This document shows positions 33,145-45,325 of a stretch of 64,000 nucleotides of DNA, piece by piece; the first letter of the stretch is position 1; the number at the start of each line of letters is the position of its first letter. The notes under the pieces were generated by a model, which was not told the DNA's origin, searched no databases, and saw only the letters and a list, made by a program, of their open reading frames with translations. Made by a program: the position numbers and the translations under genes. The stretch is from contig NZ_CP107841.1 in the NCBI RefSeq assembly GCF_036346855.1, forward strand, positions 6,762,001 to 6,826,000, given 5' to 3'. The DNA comes from Streptomyces europaeiscabiei (GTDB lineage: Bacteria > Actinomycetota > Actinomycetes > Streptomycetales > Streptomycetaceae).

Positions 33145-34530
33145 TCATGGCCGTGTCATCCGCAGGACATCCAGCGCCTCGTCGAGCTGTTCCAGGGTCA
33201 GGTCGCCACGCTCCACGTACCCGCTCGCCAGGACGACCTCCCGGATGGTCCTCCGTTCCGCCAGCGCCTTCTTGGCGACCTTCGCGGCCTCCTCGTACCC
33301 GATGTACTTGTTGAGCGGGGTGACCACGGACGGCGAGGACTCGGCGTACTCGCGGGCCCGTTCCCGGTGGGCGACGATCCCGTCCACGGTCCGGTCGGCG
33401 AGCAACCGTGAGACGTTGGCGAGCAGCCGGACGGACTCCAGGACGTTCCTGGCGATGACGGGCAGCATGACGTTCAGCTCGAAATTGCCGGACGCGCCCG
33501 CCGTGGTGACCGTGACGTCGTTCCCTGTGACCTGCGCGGCGACCATGAGAACGGCCTCCGGGATCACCGGGTTGACCTTGCCGGGCATGATGGAGGACCC
33601 GGGCTGGAGGTCCGGGAGCGAGATCTCCGCGAGGCCGGTCCTCGGCCCCGACGCCATCCAGCGCAGATCGTTGGCGATCTTGGTCAGGGACACGGCTACC
33701 GTACGGAGCTGCCCGGACGTCTCGACGATCCCGTCCCGCGCCCCCTGCGCCTCGAAGTGGTCCCGGGCCTCGGTGAGCGGCAGTCCGGTGACCCGCGCGA
33801 CCTCCGCGATGACGGCGGCGGAGAACCCGGGCGGCGTGTTGATGCCGGTCCCCACGGCCGTACCGCCCAGGGGGAGTTCGGCGAGCCGGGGGAGGGAGGC
33901 CTCCAACCGCTCGATGCCGTACCGCACCTGGGCCGCGTAACCGCCGAACTCCTGGCCGAGAGTGACCGGTGTGGCGTCCATGAGATGCGTACGACCGGAC
34001 TTCACGACGTCCGCGAATTCCGCCGATTTGCGCTCCAGGGCCGAGGCCAGGTGCTCCAGGGCGGGGATCAGGTCGCGGGTGACGGCGGCGGTGGCGGCGA
34101 TGTGGATGGACGACGGAAACACGTCGTTGGACGACTGCGAGGCGTTGACGTGGTCGTTCGGATGCACGTCCCGGCCGAGCCGCTCGCTCGCCAGCGTGGC
34201 GATGACCTCGTTGGTGTTCATGTTCGACGAGGTCCCGGACCCGGTCTGGAACACGTCCACCGGGAAGTGCTCGTCCCAGTGCCCCTCGGCCACTTCCGCG
34301 GCCGCGTCCCGGACCGCCTCGGCGATGTCCTTGTCGAGCACGCCCAGTTCGGCGTTGACCGTCGCGGCGGCGCCCTTGATCCGCGCCAGGGCCTCGATGT
34401 GGGCGCGCTCGATGCGCTGCCCCGAGATCGGGAAGTTCTCGACCGCCCGCTGTGTCTGGGCCCGCCACTTGGCGTCCGCCGGCACGCGGACCTCGCCCAT
34501 GGAGTCGTGTTCGACGCGGTAGTCACTCAT
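33145..34530 (-). CDS. fumC: class II fumarate hydratase
   Basis: The protein has 461 residues. The fumarase/aspartase signature [11 protein letters not shown] is present, as are [31 protein letters not shown] and [21 protein letters not shown]. It hydrates fumarate to malate in the TCA cycle as a cytoplasmic, iron-independent tetramer. The start is ATG 34530. A class I, iron-sulfur fumarase lies only 1 kb away, separated by a lipoprotein gene, so the cell holds both types side by side. Confidence 0.97.
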   Translation of the reverse strand: MSDYRVEHDSMGEVRVPADAKWRAQTQRAVENFPISGQRIERAHIEALARIKGAAATVNAELGVLDKDIAEAVRDAAAEVAEGHWDEHFPVDVFQTGSGTSSNMNTNEVIATLASERLGRDVHPNDHVNASQSSNDVFPSSIHIAATAAVTRDLIPALEHLASALERKSAEFADVVKSGRTHLMDATPVTLGQEFGGYAAQVRYGIERLEASLPRLAELPLGGTAVGTGINTPPGFSAAVIAEVARVTGLPLTEARDHFEAQGARDGIVETSGQLRTVAVSLTKIANDLRWMASGPRTGLAEISLPDLQPGSSIMPGKVNPVIPEAVLMVAAQVTGNDVTVTTAGASGNFELNVMLPVIARNVLESVRLLANVSRLLADRTVDGIVAHRERAREYAESSPSVVTPLNKYIGYEEAAKVAKKALAERRTIREVVLASGYVERGDLTLEQLDEALDVLRMTRP

Positions 34531-34691
34531 GTCCGGTACAGCGTCCGGACCGGGCGTGGTGTTCCCGGCCGTACCCCGTGAGGGTGAGCGTGAAATTCCG
34601 CACGCCGATGTCGGTGACGTGCAGTACGGTCACCGCGACGAGCCGATCGTCGAACGCAATGTCGAATGAAGTGCCGAAGAAGGAACGTGCA

Positions 34692-35420
34692 TTGAGAAGC
34701 GCTGTCATACGCCGGTCCTGCGTGGCCGGTGCCGCCGCCCTGTCCCTGACCATGCTCGCCGCGTGCTCGGACTCCGGTGAGAGCGGGGGAGAGGGCGACT
34801 CGGGCGGCAAGGCTCTCTCCGCCGCGGACCTGGAGAAGGTGGTTCTGGAGGACGGGGACGTGAAGGGCCACAAGGTCACCGAGCCCACCGCCACCGTGGA
34901 CCGGAAGGACATCGAGCCGGGCAGTGACGCGTGCGCGCCCGTCGCGTACGCCATGCTCGGCTCCGTGGTCGACGAGCCGGCCGCGACCGTGCAGCGCGAG
35001 ACGCAGAAGAAGATCGACCCCGTCGAGGCCGCCAAGAGCGGTGACGTCTCGGGCCTCGACGCCACCCGCACCCTGCTCCGTCTGACCTCCTACGACGGCG
35101 CGGCCGCCCAAACCGTGATGAAGTCCCTCGCCACCTCGGCCAAGGCCTGCGCGGACGGCTTCGAGGTCACGGCCGACGGCACCGCCCAGGCCGTCACCAA
35201 GGTCTCCACGGACACCGCGCCCGAGGGAGCCGACGAGGCGATCGCCCTCAACTTCCTCAGCGAGGCCGAGGGCACGAAGGTCCCGATGAAGGTCGTCGTC
35301 TTCCGCGAGGGCGGCACCGTCGGCTACGTCACCGCCCTGAACCTGGCCTCGGCCGCGTCGGGCAAGGACTTCGCGTTCCCGGCGGAGGTCGTGGAGGCGC
35401 AGGTCAAGAAGCTCGCGTGA
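34692..35420 (+). CDS. putative secreted lipoprotein
   Basis: From TTG 34692, behind AAGGA, the product has 242 residues with a type II signal peptide and lipobox MLAAC. An Asp/Gly/Ser-rich linker follows, then a mature domain (EKVVLEDGDVKGHKVTEP onward) like the DUF of several actinobacterial lipoproteins with a PknH sensor-like fold. Upstream ATG 34659 would lengthen it by 11 residues but lacks a good ribosome site. Function unknown; expected on the outer face of the membrane. Confidence 0.78.
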   Translation: MRSAVIRRSCVAGAAALSLTMLAACSDSGESGGEGDSGGKALSAADLEKVVLEDGDVKGHKVTEPTATVDRKDIEPGSDACAPVAYAMLGSVVDEPAATVQRETQKKIDPVEAAKSGDVSGLDATRTLLRLTSYDGAAAQTVMKSLATSAKACADGFEVTADGTAQAVTKVSTDTAPEGADEAIALNFLSEAEGTKVPMKVVVFREGGTVGYVTALNLASAASGKDFAFPAEVVEAQVKKLA

Positions 35421-35445
35421 CCGTTCGACGAGGTCCGTGCGCCGC

Positions 35446-35490
35446 ATCTCAGCCCGTCCGGCGTTCGAGGACGAGCCCGAAGGGCGACAG
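35446..35490. repeat. dispersed intergenic repeat (AGCCCGTCCGGCGTTCGAGG family)
   Basis: The sequence CTCAGCCCGTCCGGCGTTCG, continuing AGGACGAG and into GGGGGTTTGGGGACG, is a pattern I know as a frequent 3'-flanking repeat in Streptomyces chromosomes. It lies between the lipoprotein gene and the convergent class I fumarase gene. Only this one copy is in the window. Confidence 0.5.
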
Positions 35491-35608
35491 GCGGGGGTTT
35501 GGGGACGAAGACCCGGGACGGTCCGGGGCCGAAGGGCAGCGCCCCCGGTGATGGGACGGGTAGGGGCGGCGGGGGCGCAACACCCCTACCGCCCCGAACC
35601 CACTACCT

Positions 35609-37273
<1,665 letters not shown>

Positions 37274-37565
37274 CGGTGCCCATTCCTTACTAGACAGGCT
37301 GTTTCCAGGCTCGGTTCGCCTCCGGGGCGCCACAGCCCGTACAGGGAGCCCGACCGTGCCCGGCCCCTCGGGCCTGTCGCGCGCTCGGGCTGTCCGCACA
37401 GGCGCGCCCCGTCGGCTCACTCGCCGGCGGCTGGCCTCCATCGGCAGCGCCCACCAGCGTAGAACCTGCCCGGGAGGGCGGGCTTGTGAGGTAAGGCTCA
37501 GTTCGGCTGCCACGAGTTGTCCACACCCCTGGTCGCGATCTATCGCGAGTGGGTAATCTGCTGTC

Positions 37566-38288
37566 GTGGACCTACAGAAGCGCCCCACCCAGGAACCGCC
37601 GTTGTCCTCCGCCGAGCTGCGCGCCTCCGACGCCGACCGCGACCGGATCGCCGACCTCCTGCGCGACGCCCTCGCCGAGGGCCGCCTCACCGCGGAGGAG
37701 CACTCCGAGCGGGTCGAGGGCGTGCTCGCCGCCAAGACGGTGGGCGAGCTGGACGTCTTCGTACGGGACCTGCCGGCCGGCCAGGCCCGCAGGGCGGCGC
37801 GGCCGTATGTGCCGCCCATGTCCTCCGTGCCCAACCGCCCGACACCGGGCGCCATCCCGATCGACCCCGACGACCGCCTGGTGGCCGTCTTCAGCGCCTC
37901 GATGCGCAAGGGCCGCTGGCGGGCCGGCCGGCGCATCCACGCGTACGCGATATTCGGCAGCGTCGAGATAGACCTCAGCGAGGCGCTCTTCGAGCACCGC
38001 CAGGTGATGATCAAGGCGATCTCGGTCTTCGGAAGCGTCGAGATCCGCGTCCCGGAGAACGTCTCGCTGCGCGGCAGCGGCGGCGGCATCCTCGGCAACT
38101 TCGAGGTGGACGCGCTGGATTCGGGCGAGACCGATGCCCCCGTGGTCTATGTGGACGGACTGGCCGTCCTCGGGAGCATCGAGGCGAGGCCCAAGCGGGG
38201 CAAGGTGATCGCAGACCTCCTCGGCCGGGTCACCGACCACGTCTCCCGCAAGGTGGACGATCATTTGCGCAAACACCTGGATCGTTGA
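37566..38288 (+). CDS. DUF1707 (SHOCT-like) domain protein
   Basis: The protein has 240 residues from GTG 37566. The DUF1707 motif [35 protein letters not shown] occupies about residues 16-60. The rest is a right-handed beta-helical stretch with regularly spaced FGSVEID and [13 protein letters not shown] repeats, the DUF2154/LiaF-like region. Found widely near cell-envelope stress genes in actinobacteria; molecular role unknown. It lies just before the WhiB-like gene and reads the same way. Confidence 0.87.
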   Translation: MDLQKRPTQEPPLSSAELRASDADRDRIADLLRDALAEGRLTAEEHSERVEGVLAAKTVGELDVFVRDLPAGQARRAARPYVPPMSSVPNRPTPGAIPIDPDDRLVAVFSASMRKGRWRAGRRIHAYAIFGSVEIDLSEALFEHRQVMIKAISVFGSVEIRVPENVSLRGSGGGILGNFEVDALDSGETDAPVVYVDGLAVLGSIEARPKRGKVIADLLGRVTDHVSRKVDDHLRKHLDR

Positions 38289-38462
38289 CGCTTGTGAATT
38301 CGACCACGCCCGGACACCACCCGAGGGGATCCGGTCCGGTTGTGGGCGCACGGTGTTGACGGCGAATTCCAGCGGATCGGGACTCAGTGCATAGGCCCGC
38401 GCACAGCGGGTAGGCCTTGCTGCATCGTCTCTCGCTCGCGAAGCCGTCGTCAGGAGTAGACC

Positions 38463-38840
38463 GTGCTGCATCCGCCGCATTCGTCCCTGCAGGTCGCTGC
38501 TGTTCCGCCCCAGCGGGTGCCAGTGCGGGACAGGGATCAGGACGCCCCGTGGCACACGGAGGCCGTGTGCCGGCGTGACGAGGCCGGGCTGTTCTTCGCC
38601 CCCTCCAAGGAACCCACCGCGTCCCGGCTCTCCCGAGAGGAAGCCGCCAAGCGCGTCTGTGCCCGCTGCCCCGTCATGGTCGAGTGCCGAGAACACGCAC
38701 TGCTGCAACCCGAGCCCTACGGAGTCTGGGGCGGCCTGACGGCAGCGGAACGCCGAGTGGTCCTCGCCCGCCGCCGTCGCAGGGACGTGGAACTGCAGAA
38801 GGCGGCGAGGGCGAACGGGACGATAGCGGCGGCGGGCTGA
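38463..38840 (+). CDS. WhiB-like iron-sulfur regulator
   Basis: The protein has 125 residues from GTG 38463 (AGGAG upstream). Four Cys (36, 66, 69, 75, as C-x29-C-x2-C-x5-C) bind a 4Fe-4S cluster, followed by the GVWGG turn (87-91) and a basic C-terminal tail. Wbl proteins bind the primary sigma factor region 4 and sense redox or NO. Position between a DUF1707 gene and glpX is the context I associate with S. coelicolor wblI, but this rests on memory of synteny, so no symbol is given. It ends at a perfect hairpin. Confidence 0.93.
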   Translation: MLHPPHSSLQVAAVPPQRVPVRDRDQDAPWHTEAVCRRDEAGLFFAPSKEPTASRLSREEAAKRVCARCPVMVECREHALLQPEPYGVWGGLTAAERRVVLARRRRRDVELQKAARANGTIAAAG

Positions 38841-38859
38841 CACCGATACATACGTGCAG

Positions 38860-38894
38860 CAAGGGCGCCCTCTCCGCACAAGAGGGCGCCCTTG
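38860..38894 (+). terminator. terminator after the WhiB-like gene
   Basis: Arms 38860-38873 and 38881-38894 (CAAGGGCGCCCTCT / AGAGGGCGCCCTTG) pair perfectly over 14 bases with a 7-base loop. A TTTTT run occurs 15 bases later, after a GCGGGC stretch. Confidence 0.85.
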
Positions 38895-38920
38895 CGGTGC
38901 TGAGCGGGCTTTTTGCTCCC

Positions 38921-38966
38921 AGGGGCGCGGGGAACTGCGCGATCAGCCACGACGAACCCGCAGCCC
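38921..38966. repeat. dispersed intergenic repeat, copy 3
   Basis: AGGGGCGCGGGGAACTGCGC, GATCAGCCACGACGAACCCG and CAGCCC follow each other directly, the most complete copy of the family in the window. It lies between the WhiB terminator and the end of the left-reading glpX gene. Confidence 0.75.
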
Positions 38967-39010
38967 AGAACTGACCGCAGCCCCCGGCTCCCCCTGCTCA
39001 GCCGACGGAA

Positions 39011-40045
39011 CTACTTGGCCTTCTCGAAGTCGATCGAGCTGTAGGCCCGCAGCTTGCTCAACCGGTGTGTCGAGTCGATCCGCCGCACCGTCCCCGACTT
39101 CGACCGCATCACGATCGAGTCGGTGGTCGCGGTCTCCGACCGATACCGCACCCCACGGAGCAACTCACCGTCGGTGATGCCCGTCGCCACGAAGAACACG
39201 TTCTCCCCGGACACCAGGTCGTCGGTCGTCAGCACCCGGTCGAGGTCATGGCCCGCATCGATCGCCCGCTGCCGCTCCGCGTCGTCCTTCGGCCACAACT
39301 TGCCCTGGATCGTGCCGCCGAGGCACTTCACCGCACAGGCCGAGATGATGCCCTCGGGCGTACCGCCCACACCGAGCAGCAGATCGACACCCGTGCCCTC
39401 CCGCAGCGCCAGGATCGAGCCCGCGACATCGCCGTCGGAGATCAGCTTGATCCGCGCCCCGGCCTCCCGGATCTCCTTGATGATCCCTTCGTGCCGGGGC
39501 CGGTCCAGGATGACCACGGTCACATCGTCCGGCGCGGACCGCTTCGCCTTGGCGACCCGCCGGATGTTCACGGAGATCGGCGCGTCGATGTCGACGAAGT
39601 CGGCCGCCTCGGGCCCGGTGACCAGCTTGTCCATGTAGAAGACGGCCGAGGGGTCGAACATCGTGCCCCGGTCGGCCGCCGCGAGCACGGCGATCGCGTT
39701 GGTCATGCCCTTGGCGGTCAGCGTGGTGCCGTCGATCGGGTCCACGGCGATGTCGCACTCCGGGCCGGTGCCGTCACCGACGCGCTCGCCGTTGAAGAGC
39801 ATCGGGGCCTCGTCCTTCTCGCCCTCCCCGATCACGACGACACCGTTCATCGACACGGTGGAGACGAGGGTCCGCATGGCGCGTACTGCGGCCCCGTCCG
39901 CCCCGTTCTTGTCCCCGCGGCCGACCCAGCGGCCCGCTGCCATCGCGGCCGCCTCGGTCACCCGGACCAGTTCCAGGGCGAGGTTGCGGTCGGGGGCTTC
40001 GGAGGGGACTTCGAGTTCGGACGGCAGCTGATGATTCTCGGTCAT
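39011..40045 (-). CDS. glpX: class II fructose-1,6-bisphosphatase GlpX
   Basis: The protein has 344 residues. Metal and phosphate motifs include [41 protein letters not shown] and [13 protein letters not shown]. It dephosphorylates fructose 1,6-bisphosphate in gluconeogenesis in the cytoplasm, and is the usual FBPase of actinobacteria. The start ATG 40045 has AAGGTG upstream. It is divergent from the DUF4245 gene with a 125-base gap. Confidence 0.95.
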   Translation of the reverse strand: MTENHQLPSELEVPSEAPDRNLALELVRVTEAAAMAAGRWVGRGDKNGADGAAVRAMRTLVSTVSMNGVVVIGEGEKDEAPMLFNGERVGDGTGPECDIAVDPIDGTTLTAKGMTNAIAVLAAADRGTMFDPSAVFYMDKLVTGPEAADFVDIDAPISVNIRRVAKAKRSAPDDVTVVILDRPRHEGIIKEIREAGARIKLISDGDVAGSILALREGTGVDLLLGVGGTPEGIISACAVKCLGGTIQGKLWPKDDAERQRAIDAGHDLDRVLTTDDLVSGENVFFVATGITDGELLRGVRYRSETATTDSIVMRSKSGTVRRIDSTHRLSKLRAYSSIDFEKAK

Positions 40046-40170
40046 CGGAGCGCACCTTTCTGATACGACGACGGCCGGATGAGGGTTCCGCCCGACTCTA
40101 TCGTCAGTCCGACAAAATGAGCAGGGGACCCCACGGATGAGCGGACCGGTGCACCTGCGACGATGAGGGC

Positions 40171-40689
40171 GTGGCAGGTACGAAAGGCAAGCAGAGCGTT
40201 CGCGACATGGTCCTCTCCCTGGGGCTCATCGTGCTGGCGGCATGGGTCATCTATCTCTTCATCCCGCACGACGAGACCGAGCAGGAGCTCAAGCGCGTCG
40301 ACTACCGCGTCGAACTGCTGACGGCGCGTCGCGCGGCCTCCTACGCCGTGGTTGCGCCCGTGGGGCTGCCCGAGGCCTGGAAGGCCACCTCGGTCCGCTT
40401 CCGGGGCGACGAGTCCGACCGCTGGCACCTCGGCTTCCACGACCCCGACGGTCGGTACGTGGCGGTCGAACAGTCCACCGAGAAGCCGTCCCGGTTCATC
40501 GCGGACGCCACCCAGGACGCGAAGAAGACCGGGACCACACAGGAGATCGGCGACGAGACCTGGGCCCGGTACGAGGGCGAGCGCTACGACGCCCTCGTCC
40601 TGGAGGGCTCGGGCTCCACGACCGTGGTCGCGGGCTCCGCGTCGTTCGCTCAGCTGACGAAGATGGCCGAGGCCCTCAGGACCGAGTGA
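40171..40689 (+). CDS. DUF4245 membrane-anchored protein
   Basis: The protein has 172 residues from GTG 40171. One N-terminal membrane helix (about 14-31, [17 protein letters not shown]) is followed by an extracytoplasmic domain with [20 protein letters not shown] and [14 protein letters not shown], typical of DUF4245. The family sits beside glpX in many actinobacteria; its function is unknown. The transcript ends at the long hairpin at 40741-40792. Confidence 0.87.
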   Translation: MAGTKGKQSVRDMVLSLGLIVLAAWVIYLFIPHDETEQELKRVDYRVELLTARRAASYAVVAPVGLPEAWKATSVRFRGDESDRWHLGFHDPDGRYVAVEQSTEKPSRFIADATQDAKKTGTTQEIGDETWARYEGERYDALVLEGSGSTTVVAGSASFAQLTKMAEALRTE

Positions 40690-40740
40690 CGCGCGGAGCG
40701 TGAGCCGCGTCGAGTGGCCGAATGAGCGTGCCTTGCACGT

Positions 40741-40792
40741 ACGAAGGGCCCCGGCGACCACGGGAAGGAAAGTGGTCGCCGGGGCCCTTCGT
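40741..40792. terminator. very long perfect hairpin
   Basis: Arms 40741-40761 and 40772-40792 pair over 21 of 21 bases (core GGGCCCCGGCGACCAC), with the loop GGGAAGGAAA. It separates the right-reading DUF4245 gene from the left-reading nitroreductase gene and can serve both. Confidence 0.9.
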
Positions 40793-40809
40793 CATGGCTG
40801 CGGTGGGGC

Positions 40810-41400
40810 TCAGACCGTGGTGACGACGTGGTCGAAGTCCAGGCGCGGGGAGCGCGGGCGGGACGCGCCCTCGCCGGGCCTGCCGATGTTGACGACCATC
40901 AGCGGGGTGTGGTCGTCGTCCAGGAACTCCTTCTGGACACCGGCGAAGTCGAAGCCGGTCATCGGACCGGCGGCCAGGCCGGCGGCGCGGACACCGATGA
41001 TGAAGTACGCGGCCTGGAGGGAGGCGTTCATACCGGCGGCGGACTCACGGGCCGCGCGCTCGGCGAAGAAGAGGTCCTTGACCTGCGGGAGCGCGGGGAA
41101 AAGGGTCGGCAGCTCCTCGTGGAACTCGTTGTCCGCGGCGAGGATCGCGACCAGCGGGGCGGTGGCCGTCTTGGCCCGGTTGCCCTCGGCCATGTACGGC
41201 ACCAGACGCTCACGGGCCTCGGCGGAGCGGACCAGCACGATGCGCAGCGGGGTCTGGTTGAAGGCGGTCGGGCCGTACTTGACCAGGTCGTAGATCGCCT
41301 GGACCTGCTCCTCGGTCACCGGCTCGTCGGTGAACGTGTTCGCGGTGTGGGCCTCGCGGAACAGCAGGTCCTGGGCGGCGGGGGCGAGAACGAGGGACAT
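40810..41400 (-). CDS. nitroreductase family protein (RutE/malonic semialdehyde reductase-like)
   Basis: The product has 196 residues from ATG 41400 (GAAGG upstream). It begins MSLVLAPAAQDLLFREAHTA and has the family features VKYGPTAFNQTPLRIVLV, RAKTATAPLVAILAAD, and MNASLQAAYFIIGVRAAGLAAGPMTGFD. FMN-dependent NAD(P)H reductases of this subgroup include RutE, which reduces malonic semialdehyde, but pyrimidine-degradation neighbours are absent, so the substrate is open. Confidence 0.88.
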   Translation of the reverse strand: MSLVLAPAAQDLLFREAHTANTFTDEPVTEEQVQAIYDLVKYGPTAFNQTPLRIVLVRSAEARERLVPYMAEGNRAKTATAPLVAILAADNEFHEELPTLFPALPQVKDLFFAERAARESAAGMNASLQAAYFIIGVRAAGLAAGPMTGFDFAGVQKEFLDDDHTPLMVVNIGRPGEGASRPRSPRLDFDHVVTTV

Positions 41401-41516
41401 GGGGCAACCTTCGTGGCGATGTGGGGTGTACGTCCTCGACCCTACGCGCAGGAAGTTCAATCTTCAACCAAAAGTGGGGTGCGGTGATCCGCTTCACACT
41501 GCCGTGCGGGCACGGG

Positions 41517-41798
41517 TCACCCGGCCCTGCCGTCCCCCTCCGGGTCCTCCGCGCTCTCCGCCAGCGCCGCGTCCAGCCGCGCCCGCGCCCCGTCCAGCCA
41601 GCGGCGGCAGACCTTGGCCAGCTCCTCGCCGCGCTCCCAGAGCGCGAGGGACTCCTCCAGCGTCGTACCGCCCGCCTCCAGACGGCGGACGACCTCGATC
41701 AGCTCGTCCCGCGCCTGCTCGTACCCGAGGGCACGGTCGGCCTCCAAGGCCCCGGCCGCCCCGGTCGTCCCGTCGGCCTCGCTCACGTTGCTGGTCAT
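41517..41798 (-). CDS. xseB: exodeoxyribonuclease VII small subunit
   Basis: The protein has 93 residues from ATG 41798. The XseB signature YEQARDELIEVVRRLEAGGTTLEESLALWERGEELAKVC is clear (about 26-65). The small subunits form a helical array on XseA. The gene begins ten bases after the stop of xseA in the same direction, the usual pair. The N-terminal 20 residues are low in complexity. Confidence 0.94.
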   Translation of the reverse strand: MTSNVSEADGTTGAAGALEADRALGYEQARDELIEVVRRLEAGGTTLEESLALWERGEELAKVCRRWLDGARARLDAALAESAEDPEGDGRAG

Positions 41799-41808
41799 GC
41801 GGCCCACC

Positions 41809-43077
41809 TTATGCGTCCCCTCCGACAGTCCCGGTTCCGTCGACAGGCTCCGTCCCTCCGGCCGTCCCCGGTCCGTCGACCCGGACGACGAACTCGCCCT
41901 CGGCCACCCGCGCCCGCAACGACTCCTCCGGCCCGACCTCGCCGGGCGCGCGGACCACATGCCCGTCGGCCCTCTGCAGCACCGCGTACCCCCGCTGAAG
42001 CGTCGCCGCGGGGGAGAGGGCCACCACGCGCGCGTGCGTGTGCGACAACTCCGAGACGGCGCGGTCCAGATGGTGCCCGAGGCAACGGCGGCCCCGGTCG
42101 AGCAGCGAGGCCACGTGGTCGGCACGCTCGTCGATCATGCGGTGCGGATCCTCTATCGAGGGGCGCGCGAGAGCATGCGCGAGCCCCCGCTCCTCCCGCT
42201 CCACGAACGACTCCACGCACCGCCGCGCCCGGTCCCGCAGCCACCGCACCCGCTCGTACTCCTCGCCCACGTCCGGCACGACCTTCTTGGCCGCGTCGGT
42301 CGGGGTGGACGCGCGCAGGTCCGCCACGTAGTCCAGCAGCGGGGTGTCCGGCTCGTGCCCGATCGCCGACACGACCGGCGTACGGCAGGACGCGACCGCC
42401 CGTACGAGCTGCTCGTCGGAGAACGGCAGCAGGTCCTCCACGCTGCCGCCGCCGCGCGCCACGACGATGACGTCCACGCCGTCCGTCGCGTCCAGCTCCT
42501 TCACCGCCTGCACGACCTGCGGCACCGCGTGCACACCCTGCACGGCGACGTTGCGCACCTCGAAGCGGACGGCCGGCCAGCGGCGCCGGGCGTTCTCCAG
42601 CACGTCCCGCTCGGCCGCGGAGGCCCGGCCGCACACCAGCCCGATGAGCTGCGGCAGAAAGGGCAGCGCCTTCTTCCGCTCCGGCGCGAACAGCCCCTCC
42701 GCGGCCAGCGACTTCTTCAACTGCTCCAGCCGGGCCAGCAGTTCACCGACCCCCACCGGCTTCATCTCGGTGGCCCGCAGCGACAACTGCCCGCGCGGCG
42801 CGTACCACTCCGGCTTCGCCAGGACGACGACCCGCGCGCCCTCGGTCACCACGTCGGCCACCGCGTCGAACACCTGCCGGTAGCAGGTCACGCCGACGGA
42901 GATGTCGTGCGACGGGTCGCGCAGCGTGAGGAACACCACGCCCGCGCCCGGACGCCGCGACAACTGCGTGATCTGCCCCTCGACCCACACCGCACCGAGC
43001 CGGTCGATCCAGCCACCGATGAGCCGGGAGACCTCGCCGACGGGGAGGGGGGATTCGGCGGACGTGTTGAGAGCCAT
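41809..43077 (-). CDS. xseA: exodeoxyribonuclease VII large subunit
   Basis: The product has 422 residues from ATG 43077. An N-terminal OB fold ([24 protein letters not shown]) is followed by the catalytic domain with [23 protein letters not shown] and [28 protein letters not shown], a helical region, and the C-terminal [14 protein letters not shown] motif. Metal-independent ssDNA exonuclease acting from both ends in repair. A Thr/Gly-rich tail is added. Continuous with xseB. Confidence 0.95.
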   Translation of the reverse strand: MALNTSAESPLPVGEVSRLIGGWIDRLGAVWVEGQITQLSRRPGAGVVFLTLRDPSHDISVGVTCYRQVFDAVADVVTEGARVVVLAKPEWYAPRGQLSLRATEMKPVGVGELLARLEQLKKSLAAEGLFAPERKKALPFLPQLIGLVCGRASAAERDVLENARRRWPAVRFEVRNVAVQGVHAVPQVVQAVKELDATDGVDVIVVARGGGSVEDLLPFSDEQLVRAVASCRTPVVSAIGHEPDTPLLDYVADLRASTPTDAAKKVVPDVGEEYERVRWLRDRARRCVESFVEREERGLAHALARPSIEDPHRMIDERADHVASLLDRGRRCLGHHLDRAVSELSHTHARVVALSPAATLQRGYAVLQRADGHVVRAPGEVGPEESLRARVAEGEFVVRVDGPGTAGGTEPVDGTGTVGGDA

Positions 43078-43436
43078 GCGGCCGAGCGTAGCGGGGGGCG
43101 CCGACAAGGCCGCCCAGGAGCTCGGTGGGTGCCTGTGCGTTGGCGGGCGCGGGTGGTGTGTGGTTGCTCGCGCAGTTCCCCGCGCCCCTGAAAAGCAGGG
43201 GCTGCGCCCCATGCTTTCGGCCCGACTTTTCGCCTTCCAGGCCGACGACCCCGTGGCCTTTCAGGTTGGCAGGCTCGTAGCCTTCCAGGCCCGCAGGGGC
43301 CTGGTCCTTGAGGGGCGCGGGGAACCGCGCGGCCAGCCCCCACCGGACCCGCACCCGCCGACGAACCGACCTTCCCGCCCCCTGGCGCGCTCCCACCGGC
43401 GGAGCCCCCCACAGGGAACCCCCTACGATGGAAGAC
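43078..43436. repeat. 359-base gap with inverted pair of dispersed repeats
   Basis: Arms 43169-43189 and 43311-43331 are inverted copies of the GGGGCGCGGGGAAC repeat family, matching at 20 of 21 positions. Between them are GC-rich near-repeats built on CCTTCCAGG and GGCCTTTCAGG. The gap separates divergent xseA and ispH, so the pair could fold either leader into a large hairpin. No gene seen. Confidence 0.7.
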
Positions 43437-44438
43437 ATGACCGCTTCGCCTGGCCGCCGCCGTGTCCTCCTCGCCGCCCCGCGCGGCTACTGCGCGGGTG
43501 TCGACCGCGCAGTGATCGCTGTCGAGAAGGCCCTGGAGCAGTACGGGGCCCCGATCTACGTCCGCCACGAGATCGTCCACAACAAGTACGTCGTGCAGAC
43601 GCTGGAGAAGAAGGGCGCCATCTTCGTCGAACAGACGGAGGAGGTCCCCGAGGGCAACATCGTCATGTTCTCGGCGCACGGCGTGGCCCCGACCGTCCAC
43701 GACGAGGCGGCGCGCGGCAAGCTCGCCACCATCGACGCGACCTGCCCGCTGGTCACCAAGGTCCACAAGGAAGCGATCCGGTACGCAGGCGAGGACTTCG
43801 ACATCCTCCTGATCGGGCACGAGGGCCACGAGGAGGTCATCGGCACCTCGGGCGAGGCGCCGGACCACATCCAGCTGGTCGACGGCCCCGAGGACGTCGC
43901 CAAGGTCGAGGTCCGCGACCCGTCCAAGATCGTCTGGCTCTCCCAGACCACGCTCTCCGTCGACGAGACGATGGAGACGGTCGGCGCGCTCAAGGAGAAG
44001 TTCCCGCTGCTCGTCTCGCCGCCCAGCGACGACATCTGCTACGCCACGCAGAACCGCCAGCTCGCCGTGAAGCAGATGGGCGCCGAGGCGGAGCTGGTCA
44101 TCGTGGTCGGCTCCCGCAACTCCTCCAACTCGGTCCGGCTCGTCGAGGTCGCCAAGCTCGCCGGCTCCCGCGAGGCCTACCTCGTGGACTTCGCGAGCGA
44201 GATCGACGAGGCCTGGCTGGAGGGCGTGGAGACCGTCGGCGTCACCTCGGGCGCCTCCGTGCCGGAGGTCCTCGTCGAAGAGGTCCTGGAATGGCTCTCC
44301 CAGCGGGGCTTCGAGGACGTCGAACTGGTCAAGGCCGCCGAGGAGTCGATCACCTTCTCCCTGCCCAAGGAACTCCGCCGCGACCTGCGCGAGGAGGCCG
44401 CGTCCCTGGTCGCCGAGCGCACCGGCCAGGGCGCCTGA
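43437..44438 (+). CDS. ispH: 4-hydroxy-3-methylbut-2-enyl diphosphate reductase
   Basis: The product has 333 residues from ATG 43437 (GGAAG upstream); ATG 43428 is possible. It makes IPP and DMAPP in the last step of the MEP pathway. Three cluster Cys are visible: Cys19 in [11 protein letters not shown], one in DATCPLVTK and one in [11 protein letters not shown]. Further motifs are [16 protein letters not shown] and [10 protein letters not shown], with E in [10 protein letters not shown]. Ends at a strong terminator. Confidence 0.97.
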   Translation: MTASPGRRRVLLAAPRGYCAGVDRAVIAVEKALEQYGAPIYVRHEIVHNKYVVQTLEKKGAIFVEQTEEVPEGNIVMFSAHGVAPTVHDEAARGKLATIDATCPLVTKVHKEAIRYAGEDFDILLIGHEGHEEVIGTSGEAPDHIQLVDGPEDVAKVEVRDPSKIVWLSQTTLSVDETMETVGALKEKFPLLVSPPSDDICYATQNRQLAVKQMGAEAELVIVVGSRNSSNSVRLVEVAKLAGSREAYLVDFASEIDEAWLEGVETVGVTSGASVPEVLVEEVLEWLSQRGFEDVELVKAAEESITFSLPKELRRDLREEAASLVAERTGQGA

Positions 44439-44454
44439 CCGCCTGAACACCCGA

Positions 44455-44490
44455 GTACGGCCCCGGAACGTGAAGGTTCCGGGGCCGTAC
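44455..44490 (+). terminator. terminator after ispH
   Basis: GTACGGCCCCGGAAC (44455-44469) pairs perfectly with GTTCCGGGGCCGTAC (44476-44490) across a GTGAAG loop, 17 bases after the ispH stop. Confidence 0.88.
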
Positions 44491-44578
44491 GCGTTTCGGG
44501 ACGTGAGGATTCCGGCACCCGGCGGCGGTCGGACACCTCGGCAACGTGACGGTCTGTCGCACGACGTAACGTAGGGCC

Positions 44579-45325
44579 ATGCACATCTTCGGCGTGGACA
44601 TCGGTGGTTCCGGGATCAAGGGCGCTCCCGTGGACCTGGACCTGGGCGACCTGGCGGACGAGCGGCACAAGGTGCTGACCCCGCACCCGGCGACGCCCGA
44701 CTCGGTTGCCGACGGGGTCAAGGAGGTCGTCGACCACTTCGGCTGGACCGGCCCGGTCGGCATCACCTTCCCCGGTGTGGTCACGGGCGGCGCGACGATC
44801 CGTACGGCGGCCAATGTCGACAAGAGCTGGATCGACGTCGACGCGCGCGCCCTGCTGAGCGAGCGGATCGGCGGCCTGCCGGTGACCGTGGTGAACGACG
44901 CGGACGCGGCGGGCGTGGCCGAGGTCCAGTTCGGCGCCGGGCGCGACCGTCAGGGCACCGTCATCCTGCTCACCTTCGGCACGGGCATCGGCAGTGCCGT
45001 CTTCTCCGACGGCGTCCTCGTCCCGAACACGGAGCTGGGCCACCTGGAGCTGCACGGCCACGACGCCGAGACGCGCGCCTCCACCAAGGCCAAGGACGAC
45101 CACGAGCTGACCTGGGAGCACTGGGCCAAGCGCGTCACCAAGTACCTCGCCCACGTGGAGATGCTCTTCTCGCCCGAGCTGTTCATCATCGGCGGCGGCG
45201 TCAGCCGCAAGTCCTCGAAGTTCCTCCACCTCATCGAGGACATCAGGGCGGAGATCGTCCCGGCCCAGCTGCAGAACAACGCGGGCATCGTGGGCGCGGC
45301 GATGCGGGCCGCGAAGGCCGGCTAG
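44579..45325 (+). CDS. ppgK: polyphosphate glucokinase (ROK family)
   Basis: The protein has 248 residues. The ATP/polyphosphate site is [20 protein letters not shown], catalytic Asp in [15 protein letters not shown], then [15 protein letters not shown] and ELGHLELHG, with a C-terminal [15 protein letters not shown]. Actinobacterial PpgK phosphorylates glucose with inorganic polyphosphate or ATP. The start ATG 44579 has no strong Shine-Dalgarno sequence. The last codons are part of a 34-bp tandem duplication. Confidence 0.93.
   Translation: MHIFGVDIGGSGIKGAPVDLDLGDLADERHKVLTPHPATPDSVADGVKEVVDHFGWTGPVGITFPGVVTGGATIRTAANVDKSWIDVDARALLSERIGGLPVTVVNDADAAGVAEVQFGAGRDRQGTVILLTFGTGIGSAVFSDGVLVPNTELGHLELHGHDAETRASTKAKDDHELTWEHWAKRVTKYLAHVEMLFSPELFIIGGGVSRKSSKFLHLIEDIRAEIVPAQLQNNAGIVGAAMRAAKAG

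Noticed and set aside
37274..38098. 275-codon N-terminal extension of the class I fumarase
   Set aside because: It is antisense to the DUF1707 gene and unlike any fumarase; [11 protein letters not shown] at 37273 is the usual N-terminus.
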